A DNA stretch of 64,000 nt from Papaver somniferum (lineage: Eukaryota > Streptophyta > Magnoliopsida > Ranunculales > Papaveraceae), in NCBI RefSeq assembly GCF_003573695.1, contig NC_039363.1, positions 125,037,302 through 125,101,301 on the forward strand. The letters run 5' to 3'. The position numbers were made by a program, and so were the translations under genes. Under the pieces are notes generated by a model. The model made no database searches. It worked only from the letters and a program-made list of their open reading frames with translations, and was not told the DNA's origin. Below are positions 24,262 through 35,920 of this stretch, piece after piece; the stretch's first letter is position 1; each line of letters starts with the position of its first letter.

Positions 24262-24741
24262 TTTTCACGATCTCAAGTTTCGATATGAACGAAGAAGTAG
24301 ATCATCAGTAATCGTCAATGAAGACGGAAATGGTAACGGATTCTTAAGATTCACCGATGGAAATATTTGGCGGGTTTTTTGTTCTTAAGATTCCACAAAA
24401 GAAATCAAAACGAGAGGAGAGAGGTCTTTTTGACAAAAAATGGGGGATCTAAGAGGCGTTTCGTTGGGTTATAGTACTTGTATCTGCACTCCAAAATGAT
24501 TTGAGCACCTTGTTTATTTCTAGAAGGCACCCGTATCTCTGACGATACCACAAAGAGTCCCACAAAAAGAGAGAAATAGATTTTGTATAGATATTGTGCT
24601 TATTTTGCATCTTAACGACATAATGAAAATGAATTGATATTATTTTCATGAATCATGTGATCATACAAATAAACGGAAAGGAAAAACAAATGCAATCAAA
24701 AACAGCAAAGAATAGAACTGCCCATAGATGAAATTCATCAT

Positions 24742-24907
24742 CTAAATATTATTCCTGGATGCGTCGATGTGGTTCATGGGAACATAAGAGTCATTAGGAG
24801 GCATCATCCAGGCATTACCATTGTTGACGACATCTCCGAGGCTGCCGCCATTATAATAAGTTGCTGCTGGCATTGGTGGGGGAACTCCTCCTCCTCCCAT
24901 CATCTGA
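24742..24907 (-). pseudogene. Displaced C-terminal tail of MADS gene
   Basis: A minus-strand frame overlapping the end of the MADS ORF continues with an amino-acid-biased stretch (MMGGGGVPPPMPAATYYNGG, then VVNNGNAWMMPPNDSYVPMN) and stops at 24742. Composition is like the Gly/Asn/Pro-rich tails of M-gamma MADS proteins, in a different frame from the MADS ORF. A small indel in the overlap 24908-24969 may have shortened the protein by about 55 residues. It could instead be 3' UTR. Confidence 0.45.
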
Positions 24908-25762
24908 TTATCCATTTTTGTTGTATTGATCTCCTCCAACAAGGTTAAGATAATTGGCCATTTGGTCATCAGGCTGAGGAATTGAAGGTGGTTTCATTAC
25001 ATCCATGTACCATGGTTGGCTTTGTAAGGCTTCCATAGATGCCCTCATTTGATCTAATGTCATGAATTCTTGCCCACCAGTACCATTGATCTTATCACCA
25101 CCACCTTGATTATGATGGTTGACGACTCCACCATACAGACCACCTCCCGGCACAGTACCACCATTTACGCCAGATCCATATGCACCACCAACATTAACGT
25201 TAGGATTCATAATATTGGTACTAGCATTAGGGATAGCAGTAGTGCTACTAGCATTAGCAGGAGAAGTTTGTTCTACTGGTGTTGAAGCTTTCTTAAGTGC
25301 GGATAATCTGCGTTGGACTTCTTTCTTTTTTTCTTCAAGCACATAAGCCAAATCTCCTAAATCAGTTGGAAGGACGTCAGAGATTGAACACTTACCAGCA
25401 ATAGCAAGATTATATAACCCAGTGATTTCCATATAACGATTTTCTCGTTGTTGTTTCTTGAATTGTTCGCTAATCTTCCCAATCCGATTATAAGTGAAAC
25501 TCTCTTGATTCAGTTGCTTCTTGTTTTGATCCATCTCTGGCAAACTCTTGAACCGCATCAGTACACGATGTGCTTCGGATTGCTCTGGCCATATTTCTGG
25601 TTGTCGATCATATGGTCCATTCACAATTGCACAAGCACTAACTCCACACAAAGTGCTCAGTTCGCTGACTTTCTTCATCAAGCCCTTCCTTCTTTTCTTG
25701 AATGTTGCTCTCCTTGCAGTATCATTAGTGATATAAGCAAGCTTCACCTTCTTCCTTGCCAT
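24908..25762 (-). CDS. Type I MADS-box protein, M-gamma, AGL80-like
   Basis: The intronless ORF of 284 residues starts at ATG 25762. Residues 1-60 form a MADS domain (MARKKVKLAYITNDTARR, FKKRRKGLMKKVSELSTLCG), which binds CArG-type DNA as a dimer. The 'ARRATFKKRRKGLMKKV' and 'YDRQPEIWPEQSEAHRVL' pattern is that of the AGL80/AGL36/PHERES group. A charged helical stretch (about 115-160, EEKKKEVQRRLSAL) may mediate dimerisation. The rest is Gly/Asn/Pro-rich. Relatives act in the central cell and endosperm nucleus. There is no K domain, as expected for type I. The C-terminus may be cut by a frameshift (see 24742-24907). Sense-strand TATATATA lies 83 bp upstream. Confidence 0.9.
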   Translation of the reverse strand: MARKKVKLAYITNDTARRATFKKRRKGLMKKVSELSTLCGVSACAIVNGPYDRQPEIWPEQSEAHRVLMRFKSLPEMDQNKKQLNQESFTYNRIGKISEQFKKQQRENRYMEITGLYNLAIAGKCSISDVLPTDLGDLAYVLEEKKKEVQRRLSALKKASTPVEQTSPANASSTTAIPNASTNIMNPNVNVGGAYGSGVNGGTVPGGGLYGGVVNHHNQGGGDKINGTGGQEFMTLDQMRASMEALQSQPWYMDVMKPPSIPQPDDQMANYLNLVGGDQYNKNG

Positions 25763-25844
25763 GAATTTTGATCAAGGAAAACAAAGGAAAAACAAAAACA
25801 ATTGGAAAGAAGAGATGTTTGTAGAAAAAACACAATGATGTGGG

Positions 25845-25852
25845 TATATATA
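25845..25852 (-). promoter_or_regulatory. TATA box of MADS gene
   Basis: TATATATA is centred about 86 bp upstream of the MADS start codon on the minus strand. Confidence 0.6.
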
Positions 25853-27000
25853 GAATTTGTAGACAAGATAGATAGAGAGGAAGAATGAATGGTAGAGGCT
25901 TGAAAGAATTTCTCGTGTTGTATTTTGTGTTTATTTTCTTTTAATTCGACAACTCACAAAATAATCAGCATAATCAATGAGATTATACACAATAAAATCT
26001 TGTAATAATCTAGTATTATGCTCCTAAAAACACTAAAAATCTTGTTGTCATCATAATACACTAGAGAGTTATCACTAGTAAGTGTCTCAATTGTCAAGCC
26101 ATTATCGTGAAAAAATGACCAAATACGTGAACCACTAAGTGGCGCAGTATGACTAGCGCATGTCCGTGAAACGACAGACATCTCAAGCGAAGTATGCTCT
26201 GAAGTTGTCAAACCAGTGTTTGGTAAAAAGTAGCATTCTTAAAATTCGCTTAAAAATTGAAAATGCATTAACGTTTATAAAAATCGTCTATTCTTAAACT
26301 AATGATAAAAAGATATTGCGATTTTAACGCCAAAATATTCTACCACCAGATAATATAGTCCTAGCTGTGGTTTTGTGGATGAATTTATGAGTTAAAGCTG
26401 CATATTATTAACAACGTAGCAAAATTTAACTAAATTGTCTATATCATCAAAGCTAATCTTTTTATGAGTAACCAAATACAGAATGCAAAACAATATATGG
26501 AAAAAAGTTCCAACATACGTAACCAGTTGTAACAATGCATGTTTTAGGAATATCTGGAGAAATGGAACACACCAAAATTATATCGCATACATGATGCATC
26601 AACTTGTCAGAAAGATTAATTATGCATTGCAAAAAGTAAAATCCGTACCTGCACCAAAATAATTTGCATTTACAAGCATCTAAAAATCACAATTAGTATA
26701 GTAGTACCACTAATTGTAGAGCCAAAAAGAACAACAAACGTTTAGGAACATGTAATTAAAAGTTGTAGTGTGTCAAATGCATCAAAGCATCAGCCACAAA
26801 CATTCTGTTCTTAGTATAAAACTGCTTCTTCATTAGTACTACCGGGCAAAACTGATGAAGCACCATCGAACATGCCATATACACATATTTATATGCATGT
26901 AAAAGTAGTAAGCTACAGCTAGCGTCTACTTTGCAAAATTCAAAAACATATTTCCAAGACAAAATGAAAACTATCAACTTATTATTCTACTGATCATCGG
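25853..27000. other. Intergenic between MADS and bHLH genes
   Basis: AT-rich. No supported ORF or RNA gene. The left part is the MADS promoter side and the right part the bHLH 3' UTR. Confidence 0.5.
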
Positions 27001-28541
27001 TTAATTGGCATTCTTGATGTTTCCCATGGCAGCTGCTGGTGACCATAAATCAGCTCCATTACAATTTGCAACATGAAGTGTATACTCAATTGGTACCAAA
27101 CACAACCCTCTAGTCTTCAGACCAGTTCCAATACCTGCTGCTGCTCTTCTTCCTCCTTCCTATACAGACAAACAGAACTTAGCTATCAAAACCAAAAGAA
27201 AGTGGAATACAGAGAGAAAGAGTCAAAGATGTGGCTTGTAGTAGTGCTTACTGCGAATGGACCAGACAAGGGCAGCTTTTGTAAATAAGGAGAACTCAGA
27301 ACCTAAGCAACAAAGAAACAAAATATAAATCAGATTGATCAAAAAACAACAAAAATTACTTCTTTTTGCAGCTTAAAAACTTGTATTTGAAGTTACCTGA
27401 ACTTGGTCATGAAGAAATCTGATGTACCCCATTGCTTCATGAAGAACAGAAGCAGTGTCTGTCTGCATCATCAAAGAAAATCTCAGTCAAAGTCAAAGAC
27501 TACTCAAAAGCGACAAAGTCATCGTTATTTCCACCCCACTCTGTTCTCAATTCTCTTCTTTAAGGCTAACTGTAAACATCTGAACAAGCATCCGCCTAGG
27601 AATTCCAAATTGTACAGTTACTTAATTTTGTCTTCATAATGATGATTCATTCAAACCCCTAATTCTATGTCCATTGGAACTTGTAAGAAAAAAACTCCAT
27701 TCCCGAATTCCTATCTTTTACTGACATTGAAAAAGAAAAATTTGATTATACCTTGCCAAATGGTGAGACTAGTTGTTGCAATGCTGCAATTCTTTCTCCG
27801 ATTTTTTCTTTCCTCACCTGTCAATTTCATTACCAAAAATCACTAATAAAATCTCTGTTTATGAAATCTAAATCCTTAATGAGACTAATTACAAAGAGTT
27901 TGATGACATGCAAAGATGAAATTTTTTACCTTGACAGGTGCTCCAACTGAAGGTGGGGTTTCTTTTTTCGGCTTCTTATTAGTAGTAGTTGTTGTTGTTC
28001 TTTTGGTTGTTTGAGAATTAGTACTACTCCCTAAACCTGGTATTGGGATTGGATTGTTAGAACCATACCCACTCTCTCTATCTTCTTGCTCTGTCTGTCT
28101 AAGGTTTCCAATTTGACCCCTCTGCAGAAAGAACCATCAAAATCTGTGCTTTAAGAGGTAAACTGGAAAAGAAAGTAAAAAATGAAATCTGGGTTTTACT
28201 CATACCTTTGATTTAGTGATACTATTGCTACTGCTACTGTTATTACTTGAAGAAGCAGAAGAAGAATCACTACCACCAGTAATTCCTGATTTCTGAATGA
28301 CTTTATTTCCTCTGTCAACGAACCCCAACTCTTCATCTAGCTTCTTCTTGTTGTTGTTGATACTGCTGATGCTAGTGTTGTTGTTGTTAACATTACCAAA
28401 ACAGAGCATAGTTGGTGGTTTTGGTGATGAATGAAAAGTTGAATACATAAAACTCTGTTCCATATCTTGAGAAGTAGAATCAAGTAACTGTGAATAACTG
28501 GAAAGTGAGTCTTCATGATCAAAACTCTCATTAGTCCCCAT
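27001..28541 (-). CDS. Atypical bHLH transcription factor (bHLH68/112/123 group)
   Basis: Exons right to left: 28541-28206, 28121-27930, 27817-27752, 27462-27397, 27302-27252, 27159-27001. All are GT-AG and all in phase 0, for 289 residues. The N-terminal half is Ser/Asn-rich. Residues about 177-225 carry [20 protein letters not shown], then [26 protein letters not shown], the hallmark of the plant subgroup with bHLH68, 110, 112, 114, 123 and 133. The C-terminal [10 protein letters not shown] ... NGADLW block is also group-specific. The basic region has no His-Glu-Arg triad, so classical E-box binding is not expected. Arabidopsis bHLH112 acts in stress responses. The nuclear role here is inferred. 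No break is seen. Confidence 0.92.
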
Positions 28542-29934
28542 TAGAAACAGCTTTCAGAAAATCAAAACCCCCTTTCTCTCTGCTGGCCGTTGGTTCTCTG
28601 TAGCCTCTACTTAAAGTCTTTGAACCAATTAATGAAGTAACAGAAAGAAACAAAAACTAAGGTTGAAATTTTGAAACTCCTGCTACTAAAAGTACATACA
28701 GCTTTGACAGAGCAAGGTGAAATTATAAAGGGAAGGGTTTTTGTACAGAGTAAAATGTGGTTTTAAGGAAGAGGAAAGTTCAGAACCTTCTTTGAGTTAA
28801 GTAATGACAATTTTATTTTCTCATCTCTGTCTGTCTGCCTGCTTCGGTTTCTCTGTTAGTCAAAACTACTTTCCATGGTTTTATGTTTTTTTCAATTTTT
28901 TTATCTTCTTCTGATGCAGTAAAAACCGGTTTTCTGTTTTGCCTTGGCGGTAAAAACACGACACGAAAACACAGAGTACACAAATCTCACTCACACACCG
29001 ACTCGCTATCTCTAGTCTATCCTCGTTCATATCGTTTGTTCTCTCGATCAGCTAATCAGGGTTGTGGGCCCCATACTGTCAGTCACCCTCCTGTCATCAG
29101 TCTAGCATGTCACTGGTTCTGATTTGTGGTGGATCAGTGATAAATCAACATCAACGGATGAGATTTTGAGGGGACGGTGTTTTTCCTGTGGGTTGTGATA
29201 ACGAAGTGTTAGTATGATTTGTAAGACGATTTACATCGACGGCTGAAAAACTAAGATGTATAGCAATTCTTCTGTAGATTGTGACAGTCAAGTCTTCGTA
29301 TGAACAAGATTCGAAGCAGGGCTAGGCTAGGGTGGACTAGAATGGTCCACCTATATGAAGTTTTGTTGTTTTTCAGATAGTTGGCAATATGTGAAGACAA
29401 AAGGACCCGACACGTGGAGAGCAATAAACAGGATTTCAGTTACACGTGGGGTAGAAATATTCTCAGTAAATTTTAGGGAGGAAGTGTTTTCTTGAAAAAC
29501 AGAAAAGAGAAGGCTGACGCGGACACCAAACCAAACATTTGTGTCACGGCATGCTGGTTTCTTCCGACACCACTTCGATCTTCTCGTCTTGTTCTTCTTC
29601 TTCTATGTGTTGTTCGACGGATTTTCTTGTTGTTTTTTTTTCATCGATATGGTTATTTTGGGTACTGTAATTGTTGTTTATTCGGACAATTCATGAAGTG
29701 ATACTATTTTTCTGATGAAATTTTTTTTTGTCTTGTTGGAGTTATCCCATGCGTAACAACTAACAAGAGTCAAGAAATTACGATTGCACCAAGCTTTCTT
29801 AGACCATCTATATACAATGCAGAAATTGACGTTTAATCCCAAACTGGTTGGGCTTTAGACATGATCCTGTCCTCTAAAGCTTAGTACTAGAAAATCTAAA
29901 TTTACCAAATTATGAACTGGTTAATTCTTTTTCA
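28542..29934. other. Intergenic / bHLH promoter side
   Basis: Contains the 5' UTR and promoter of the bHLH gene on the left (pyrimidine- and purine-rich leader near 28560-28860). Short ORFs on the plus strand have no recognisable domain. Confidence 0.5.
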
Positions 29935-31841
29935 AACGATTTGGTCCAAAATGAATTTTTACGATGACAAAATTATCCATCAAATATGTAAGTTTTCGTG
30001 ATTTAGTTTAGTTCTCTTAAATCTAGAAACGTCTTCATCTCTCCGCTTCTCATCTCCGACAAATTTGTCTCTTCCCTTCTCGATCTGCTGAAAAAGAAGG
30101 TGGAGTTTACACGTTAATTTCTCTCACTCGATCTGTTGAAGAGGAAGGTGGAATTTATTGACGGAGCCATCGAAAACCATTGGAGGTATTTTAACATTTC
30201 TATTTTTTGAGATTTTGAGAATTCAAAGCTTTGATTTCATACAAAATTTATTTTCTGATTCAAAATCAGTGCTTCGATCTATAATCTTGGGATTATTGTC
30301 ATCATTTTGAGTCAAAAATTATCAAAAATATTTCAAAGAAATTTTTGCAGAATTTTTTTAGAGTTCCTAATTGAATTGCGATCTATCTTTTTCTTCATAA
30401 CATCATTTGGTTTCATATTTGGAATTATCAAAAAATAAATTGTCAAAAATATTACCCATCTAATCTTTTCAAATATCATTTGGATTGGTTTTTCAGCCAG
30501 ATATTAACTACATACTGAGTCTACCCACACTATTTAGATGAGTTTCTCGAAAGTTTAGTGTAACCTACTTGATTTTCATATTTTAATTTGCCTTGTAATC
30601 TGTAGAAAAATGCTGAACTGAGTCATTATAAAACTTTACCGATTTGGCCAGGCTAATGAAGAACGGATCCGTCGATTGCATACTCTGCTAAAATGCTATA
30701 TACATTTATTTTTGGAAGAAACTGACTGCAATGGATTCTTGACAAAGCTTTAGTGCGTCACACGAGTAACAATAGGCTTCTCTTGGCACAATTATTGCTT
30801 TACAAGTTGTCACTAATACTTCTCAATCTGAGAGGTTAAGGCAAGCATGATGGGTACATTTTTATCTCTTAATTTATATCTGTTAGTTTCTATATTTGTA
30901 CTTATATAGGTTGTACACCTTAAACCCGAACTTAAAAACAACATTGGTTAATTGAACCAAATTACTGACAACACAGACATCCAATCAATATATAACCTAC
31001 GACTGAGGTCAAATAACTCGGTGGCGAGAATTGAAATTGGGGTTTTCTTTATTTCTTGGCAATGTTGGCATCCTTGCAGAAAGGATAGCATCTCTAAATT
31101 CTTATCGAAGTGGGAAAAAGTTTAAAAGGAACAAATCATTTGGGTGTAAAGAAATTTTGGACTTTAGTCCAACAAATTGAAGCAAGCACCACTGACGGAC
31201 AAAAAAAAATGATATGGTGAAAAAAAATGATTTGTTTCCACTCGAACACATTTCAAAAGTGTTGTTGGGTTATGGAGATTAGTGGTCGACGTGGAAAAAT
31301 CTCAACCATAGTTCATTTTTGTGATGGTATGAGCAGTGGTTAGTGGCGATGTAGTCCTTAGTTAAAGGACCATTTGAATAGATTATTTCTCTCTTTTGAA
31401 TTTTAGAAAATACTAGTCCTTAGTTAAAGGACCATTTGAATTGATATAAATCATCTCTTTTACGTTGTATGTGTATAGATACACATATATATGAGGGATG
31501 CACTTGGGTGTGTTCAGCAAAATAACTTCTTGGTTCTTTTGTTTCTTCTTTACACTGTTAAATTTTTGAGATAATACTAATTTTAAATGTGGACGTGTAC
31601 AAGTTTGTACACTGACATATGCATGAGTATGATTTTAGAATTAAAACAGTCTGTTCTCTAACTGACTTCGTTAATAACGACAGTGTTCTAATGGATCGAC
31701 CGACGAGACATGTGAAAAAAAGCTATACATCTGTAATCAAACAATGACCGATTATGTGGCACTCTCTCTCTCCCTCCCTCCTTTCTCTTATACTAATACT
31801 AATAGTCGTTGAATTTGAATTCGTAATCGGCATTAATAAAG

Positions 31842-31951
31842 ATGTTTTCTTCTTATGGAAAGATTGAGTCAGAGGATTTTTTATGGCACACTCTTGGTCC
31901 AAAGCGAGGAAAGCTACGAGATTTCTCTTTCATTCAGTTCAGTACCAAAGA
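31842..31951 (+). pseudogene. RRM exon fragment, RBM18-like
   Basis: ATG 31842 reads MFSSYGKIESEDFLWHTLGP, then KRGKLRDFSFIQFSTKE, followed by GTATAT, a plausible donor. This matches the middle of the single RRM of probable RNA-binding protein 18 (pattern FSxYGKI-x3-DFLWHTxGPKRG). In RNP1 the usual Gly is Asp (RDFSFIQF). RNP2 and the rest of the RRM are missing. It is most likely a captured, decaying exon. Confidence 0.75.
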
Positions 31952-32098
31952 GGTATATCATCCATTACTTTTAACTGCTATAGATTGTTATAATGTATAC
32001 ATTCTTTGTAGGAAGATTCGAAATGCTTGAATACCAATGTAGTACAGAGTGAGCAGGTTCTAAATAATCTTAAATTTTAAGATTCATTGTATGTTAAT

Positions 32099-32505
32099 GT
32101 GTACATAGTTGTACACCTATTGATTCTTGATGTGTACATAATTGTACACCTGTTGATTAATGTACACACAGTTGTATAAATGTTGATTTTTGATGTGTAC
32201 ATAATTGTACACATGTTGATTTTTGATGTGCATCAGGTTGTACACTTGTTGATTTTAGATTCACTCTAAAATGTGGTGAAATTCTTTGTTTCACTACTGA
32301 CTTTTCCATTTGTTATGTTAATGAATGTATTAAAACTGGATTTTGTAACGTAACTTAGATGACTTGAACAAAAGAGTAAATGAGAACCAGTTTGTGCATA
32401 TTTTGTTATTGAATTATTATCGTGCACATAATTGTACACCTGTTGATTCTTAATGTGTACATAATCGTACACACACTAATTTTTAATGTGCACATAATTG
32501 TACAC
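32099..32505. repeat. 33-bp hairpin minisatellite, two blocks
   Basis: Units begin at 32099, 32132, about 32161, 32195 and 32228, and again at 32422, 32455 and 32488. The spacing is 33 bp wherever the unit is intact. Each unit is an 18-bp near-palindrome GTGTACATAATTGTACAC plus a 15-bp spacer of the type 'ctgttgattcttgat'. Confidence 0.9.
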
Positions 32506-32771
32506 ATGTTGATCCTTTCTTATACTTTTATGGTAACTGCAGGGCCTTATGTCACTTCCTTGACCATGTGACGTTCGAGAGAAAAGATGACTTTTTTGAG
32601 ATGTTCAAAACCTGAGCTCTTTTACTGAACTTAAGGTGTGTCTTTATTTTGTTTGTATGGGTTTACTTTTCCATCTGATTCTTATTCCTTCGAATCCATC
32701 TGATCTCCTCCCATATTTTTTTGAAATTGAACTTTGTTATTCTCTTTTATATTCTACAAAGAGTTATTAAA

Positions 32772-33310
32772 GATGTGTACATAGGCACCATATGGTTGTA
32801 CACCATTGTATGACCTATTTTATCGATATATATGACCTATTTTGTAGATATGGATGAGGGTTTGTTATAATTTTTTATGGGAGTGTACATGGTTCTACAC
32901 CATTGTGTTATCTCAATAATATATGCATGTTTTGGGTATTAATGATGGATTTTTGTAAGTATGTACACAGTTATATATCATTGTGCTCTCTCACGATTTT
33001 ATGTTGTTGTTTTTTTGTATGTACGTTAGATTTGTTGGGGTTTTGTAGGTATATAGTTGCATACCATTGTACAATCTCACTAATATATGCATGTTTTATA
33101 GGTGTGTACATAGTTGTACAACACTGTGTTATCTCAATAATACATGCATCTTTTGTGGGTATAAATGCTGAATTTTTGTAAGTTTGTACATAGTTGTACA
33201 CCATTATCTTCTCTCACGATTTTATGGCCTTTTTTGTGGGTACGTATGTTGTATTTTTGAATTACTGTAGGTGTGTACACCACTGTAGAATCTCAATAAT
33301 ATATGGTTTG
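32772..33310. repeat. Longer-period degenerate repeats with TGTACA motifs
   Basis: About seven degenerate units (near 32772, 32882, 32962, 33048, 33103, 33182 and 33271) share 'gtacatagttgtacacca' followed by 'ctcaataatatatgcatg' or 'ctctcacgattttatg'. Spacing is mostly 80-88 bp. They look like a diverged relative of the 33-bp array. Confidence 0.7.
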
Positions 33311-33447
33311 TTTTGGGTATGGATGCTATATTTTTGTAGGTGTGTGCTCTCTCAAAAATATAAAAGAACTAATTCTTGATGAAACCCCAAGTAGTTGTTT
33401 TTCGATATCATGAGATGATTTTAGTAACATGCTTGCTACGTGTTTAG

Positions 33448-34088
33448 GTACTTATCGAGGGAGCTTAAAAAAGTGGAGAAGAATAATGGACGGGATTTAG
33501 ATATTAACGAGGTATCCAATTCCTTCTTACTTGATGATTTAACGGATTTGTGCATATCTTTTACTTTACTTTTTGTTGTAACTATTATGGTTCAAATTAT
33601 ATTAGGTTTGTCTGGACATTAGTTTGTTTTCTCCCTTAAGAACAGTAGTCGCCCTTGAATCTGATTCTAGTAAGCAGTTTAGTTTTGTTATGACTAATAT
33701 GGTTCAATTAAGCACTTTGTTAAGACTCCCGAGTGCATGGAGTAATAATATTATTAGATTTTGATGGGCTAGCAATGACTGCAAAAGGTTTATTTTGGGA
33801 TAAAACATCTTTGTTATTTGTGGAAGTTTATGTTACTTTTGTTTCATATGATATCTAGCAAAATCCTCTTGGTTTAGCTATTACAAAAATGTTGTGAGTC
33901 ATTGTGGCCCTTTACGTGTGCCCCATATTTATAGTAATGAGTTTCTAGAACTGCAACATACTATGAATGAAGGCATATTTATAGTCACCGTGGCCTAATA
34001 TTTAATGTTGTAATGATTTTGCAGGTAAAGGACTGTAGGCGAGGGAATATTGAGTTTATTTTAAAGCACAAGAACCTCTTTTTTTAAG
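33448..34088 (+). pseudogene. Two exon-like coding pieces, unknown gene
   Basis: A piece at about 33448-33510 reads YLSRELKKVEKNNGRDLDIN and is bordered by AG and GT. A second at about 34025-34088 reads VKDCRRGNIEFILKHKNLFF and then stops, after an AG. Joined, they keep an open frame. I do not recognise the family. They may be the C-terminal exons of a captured gene. Confidence 0.35.
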
Positions 34089-34400
34089 TTAGTAACTTTT
34101 GGGCATGTTTATAGATGTATACATGTTTATACACCAATATAAACTAAGATTTTTAAAAAATGAGAATGGGTACTTTTTTGTATCTCTCGGAATGAGCTTT
34201 CCGAATATACAAGGTTTGCGGATTTTGGACAAACGGTTTAAAAGATAAATTGTTTTTAATTTTTTTTTATTATTTAAAATTGCTGACATCATCATGAGTC
34301 ACTTTGGACTAAACTACCAATATTTGAACTAAATTATAAATCAGGAAGGTTATATGTGTATTTTTCATATTTTAAATAACTTTTGGACTAAATAGAACCT

Positions 34401-34620
34401 AGTTAACTCGAGATGGACTAGCCGTACTTTTTGACGCGTTTTTGGACTAAACCGTTTTTTTCCCACATACAATGGCATAAGAACATGGCATATATGTTAT
34501 AGTTTTGGTGGCAATATACGCTTGATATTTTACATCATATTGGATGTTAAAAGCACTTATTGAAACGAACAGTGGCTTAGCCTAGCCGTTTCAGTAACGA
34601 TAGTTTCTATCAGAGATGTT
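34401..34620. repeat. Left fragment of older LTR split by element A
   Basis: The sequence up to 34620 should rejoin that after 42832 once element A and one GTTTC copy are removed. It probably belongs to the family 2 LTR. Its own left end is not resolved. Confidence 0.4.
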
Positions 34621-35224
34621 GTTTCTGTTAGAGCATTGCTCGGTCGACCTCGCATCTGTTGCTATCTCAAGCATGTTTGTCAATGTTAGTGATCAAAACT
34701 ATAAGTCTTGATTTCTAGTCTATTATAGCTAAGTCTCGGACTAGGATAAAAAGTGTAGTTGAGCTCAAGGACTTCATGGCGATTCATCATACAAGAAGAA
34801 GAACTACTCAAGGAACCGGTGGAACTTCTCGACAAAAAGGTATGTGAAGACTTGAACTTATCTGTCACTCAAAAGTCTATCTACTGTATCTCCTACTCTT
34901 TGACAAGAAGTCGGATGCTATATATATAGACTTGGATTATACACATTTGGTATTTTGAGCCGAGTATACCTCGCCTATCTATATCTCGAAATATGTGTTG
35001 GTAAGCTTTTCGCTTCAACCAAGTTCATCTTTTCCTAGTGACGGAAGTCATGATATGTTTCAATCACTTTGAAAATTGCTTTGACGAGAAATGGTTTGTG
35101 AATAACAACTATATAACGTCCTCTAAGAATGTTTCAATGATTGAAATGAGAGTTTATATTACATAACCAATGGTGGACATAAACATTGTTGTGGAAATAC
35201 ATTTATGTATAAGTCCTATTCCTT

Positions 35225-35455
35225 GAACCAAAGTTTGCGAACTTTGTTGATCAAGAGAAACCGGAAGAACGGCTTGTTGCCAAGTCCGCGAACTGCCGAA
35301 CTTCTCATCCCGAGAAATTCTGCTGGAGTTGACGAACTAGCTGCGTCCGCGAACCCAGTCCGCGAACCGGCGGAAGGTCTTTGCCAAGATTTTCTGCTGG
35401 AGTTTGTAAACTCTACCGGTTGCTTAAGTCCGCCAACCTAGTCTGCGAACTTGAG
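35225..35455 (+). repeat. Variable repeat domain in LTR ('cgcgaac' motif)
   Basis: About six copies of a 'gtccgcgaac'-like motif are spaced through this stretch, for example near 35228, 35285, 35347, 35360, 35428 and 35442. The 3' LTR retains only two. Confidence 0.7.
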
Positions 35456-35912
35456 AAAGGTTATATATCTGAAGATGATTTCTGAACTTAAACTTAAAAA
35501 GACTAAGGAATGCAGTATGCAAACCGTGGCTATAAAATTTCATGAACCGATTCAAGTGAATCAAATCATCTTTTCTTCAATTGTGTCTTGTGTAGTACAT
35601 GAGATTTCCTTGCAATTGAACAACTCTCTAACTAGTTCATTTGAAGTCATTTGAATTAGTTATGGTGAAGAAGAACATGGTTGATATGAAATGCTCATAT
35701 GGCTAACCTTTTGGTTAACTATTGTTGAACCAACAAGTGCATACGTTTGGGTACGGTTAACAAACCTAGAAGTGCGCATTTTCAAGTGTTTGTAACAAGC
35801 TAAGTTTTCGATCTAACGGTTGAGAAATATTAGTTTGAATCTAAATCAAGTTTTCATCTAACGGTGGATATTGTTTGCTTTGTGACCAAGGAAAAACCCT
35901 GATTTGAAAGAC

Positions 35913-35920
35913 TATATAAA
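35913..35920 (+). promoter_or_regulatory. LTR TATA box
   Basis: TATATAAA lies in a block conserved in every family 1 LTR here (near 541, 35913 and 41676, and reversed near 56800 and 63130). It is the likely core promoter of the element's RNA. Confidence 0.6.

Larger units (their letters stand above)
29935..34400. mobile_element. Probable Mutator-like element carrying gene fragments
   Basis: The ends look like diverged long inverted repeats. The left side (about 29935-30020) contains TTTGGTCCAAAA, then 'gatttagtttagttc'. The right side (about 34320-34400), in inverse order, contains 'gaactaaattataaatca', then TTTTGGACTAAAT. Between them are an RRM exon fragment, further exon-like pieces with AG...GT borders (about 33448-33510 and 34025-34088), and hairpin minisatellites. 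This fits a Pack-MULE-like carrier. I found no clear 9-bp target duplication and no transposase, so boundaries and class are provisional. Confidence 0.4.
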
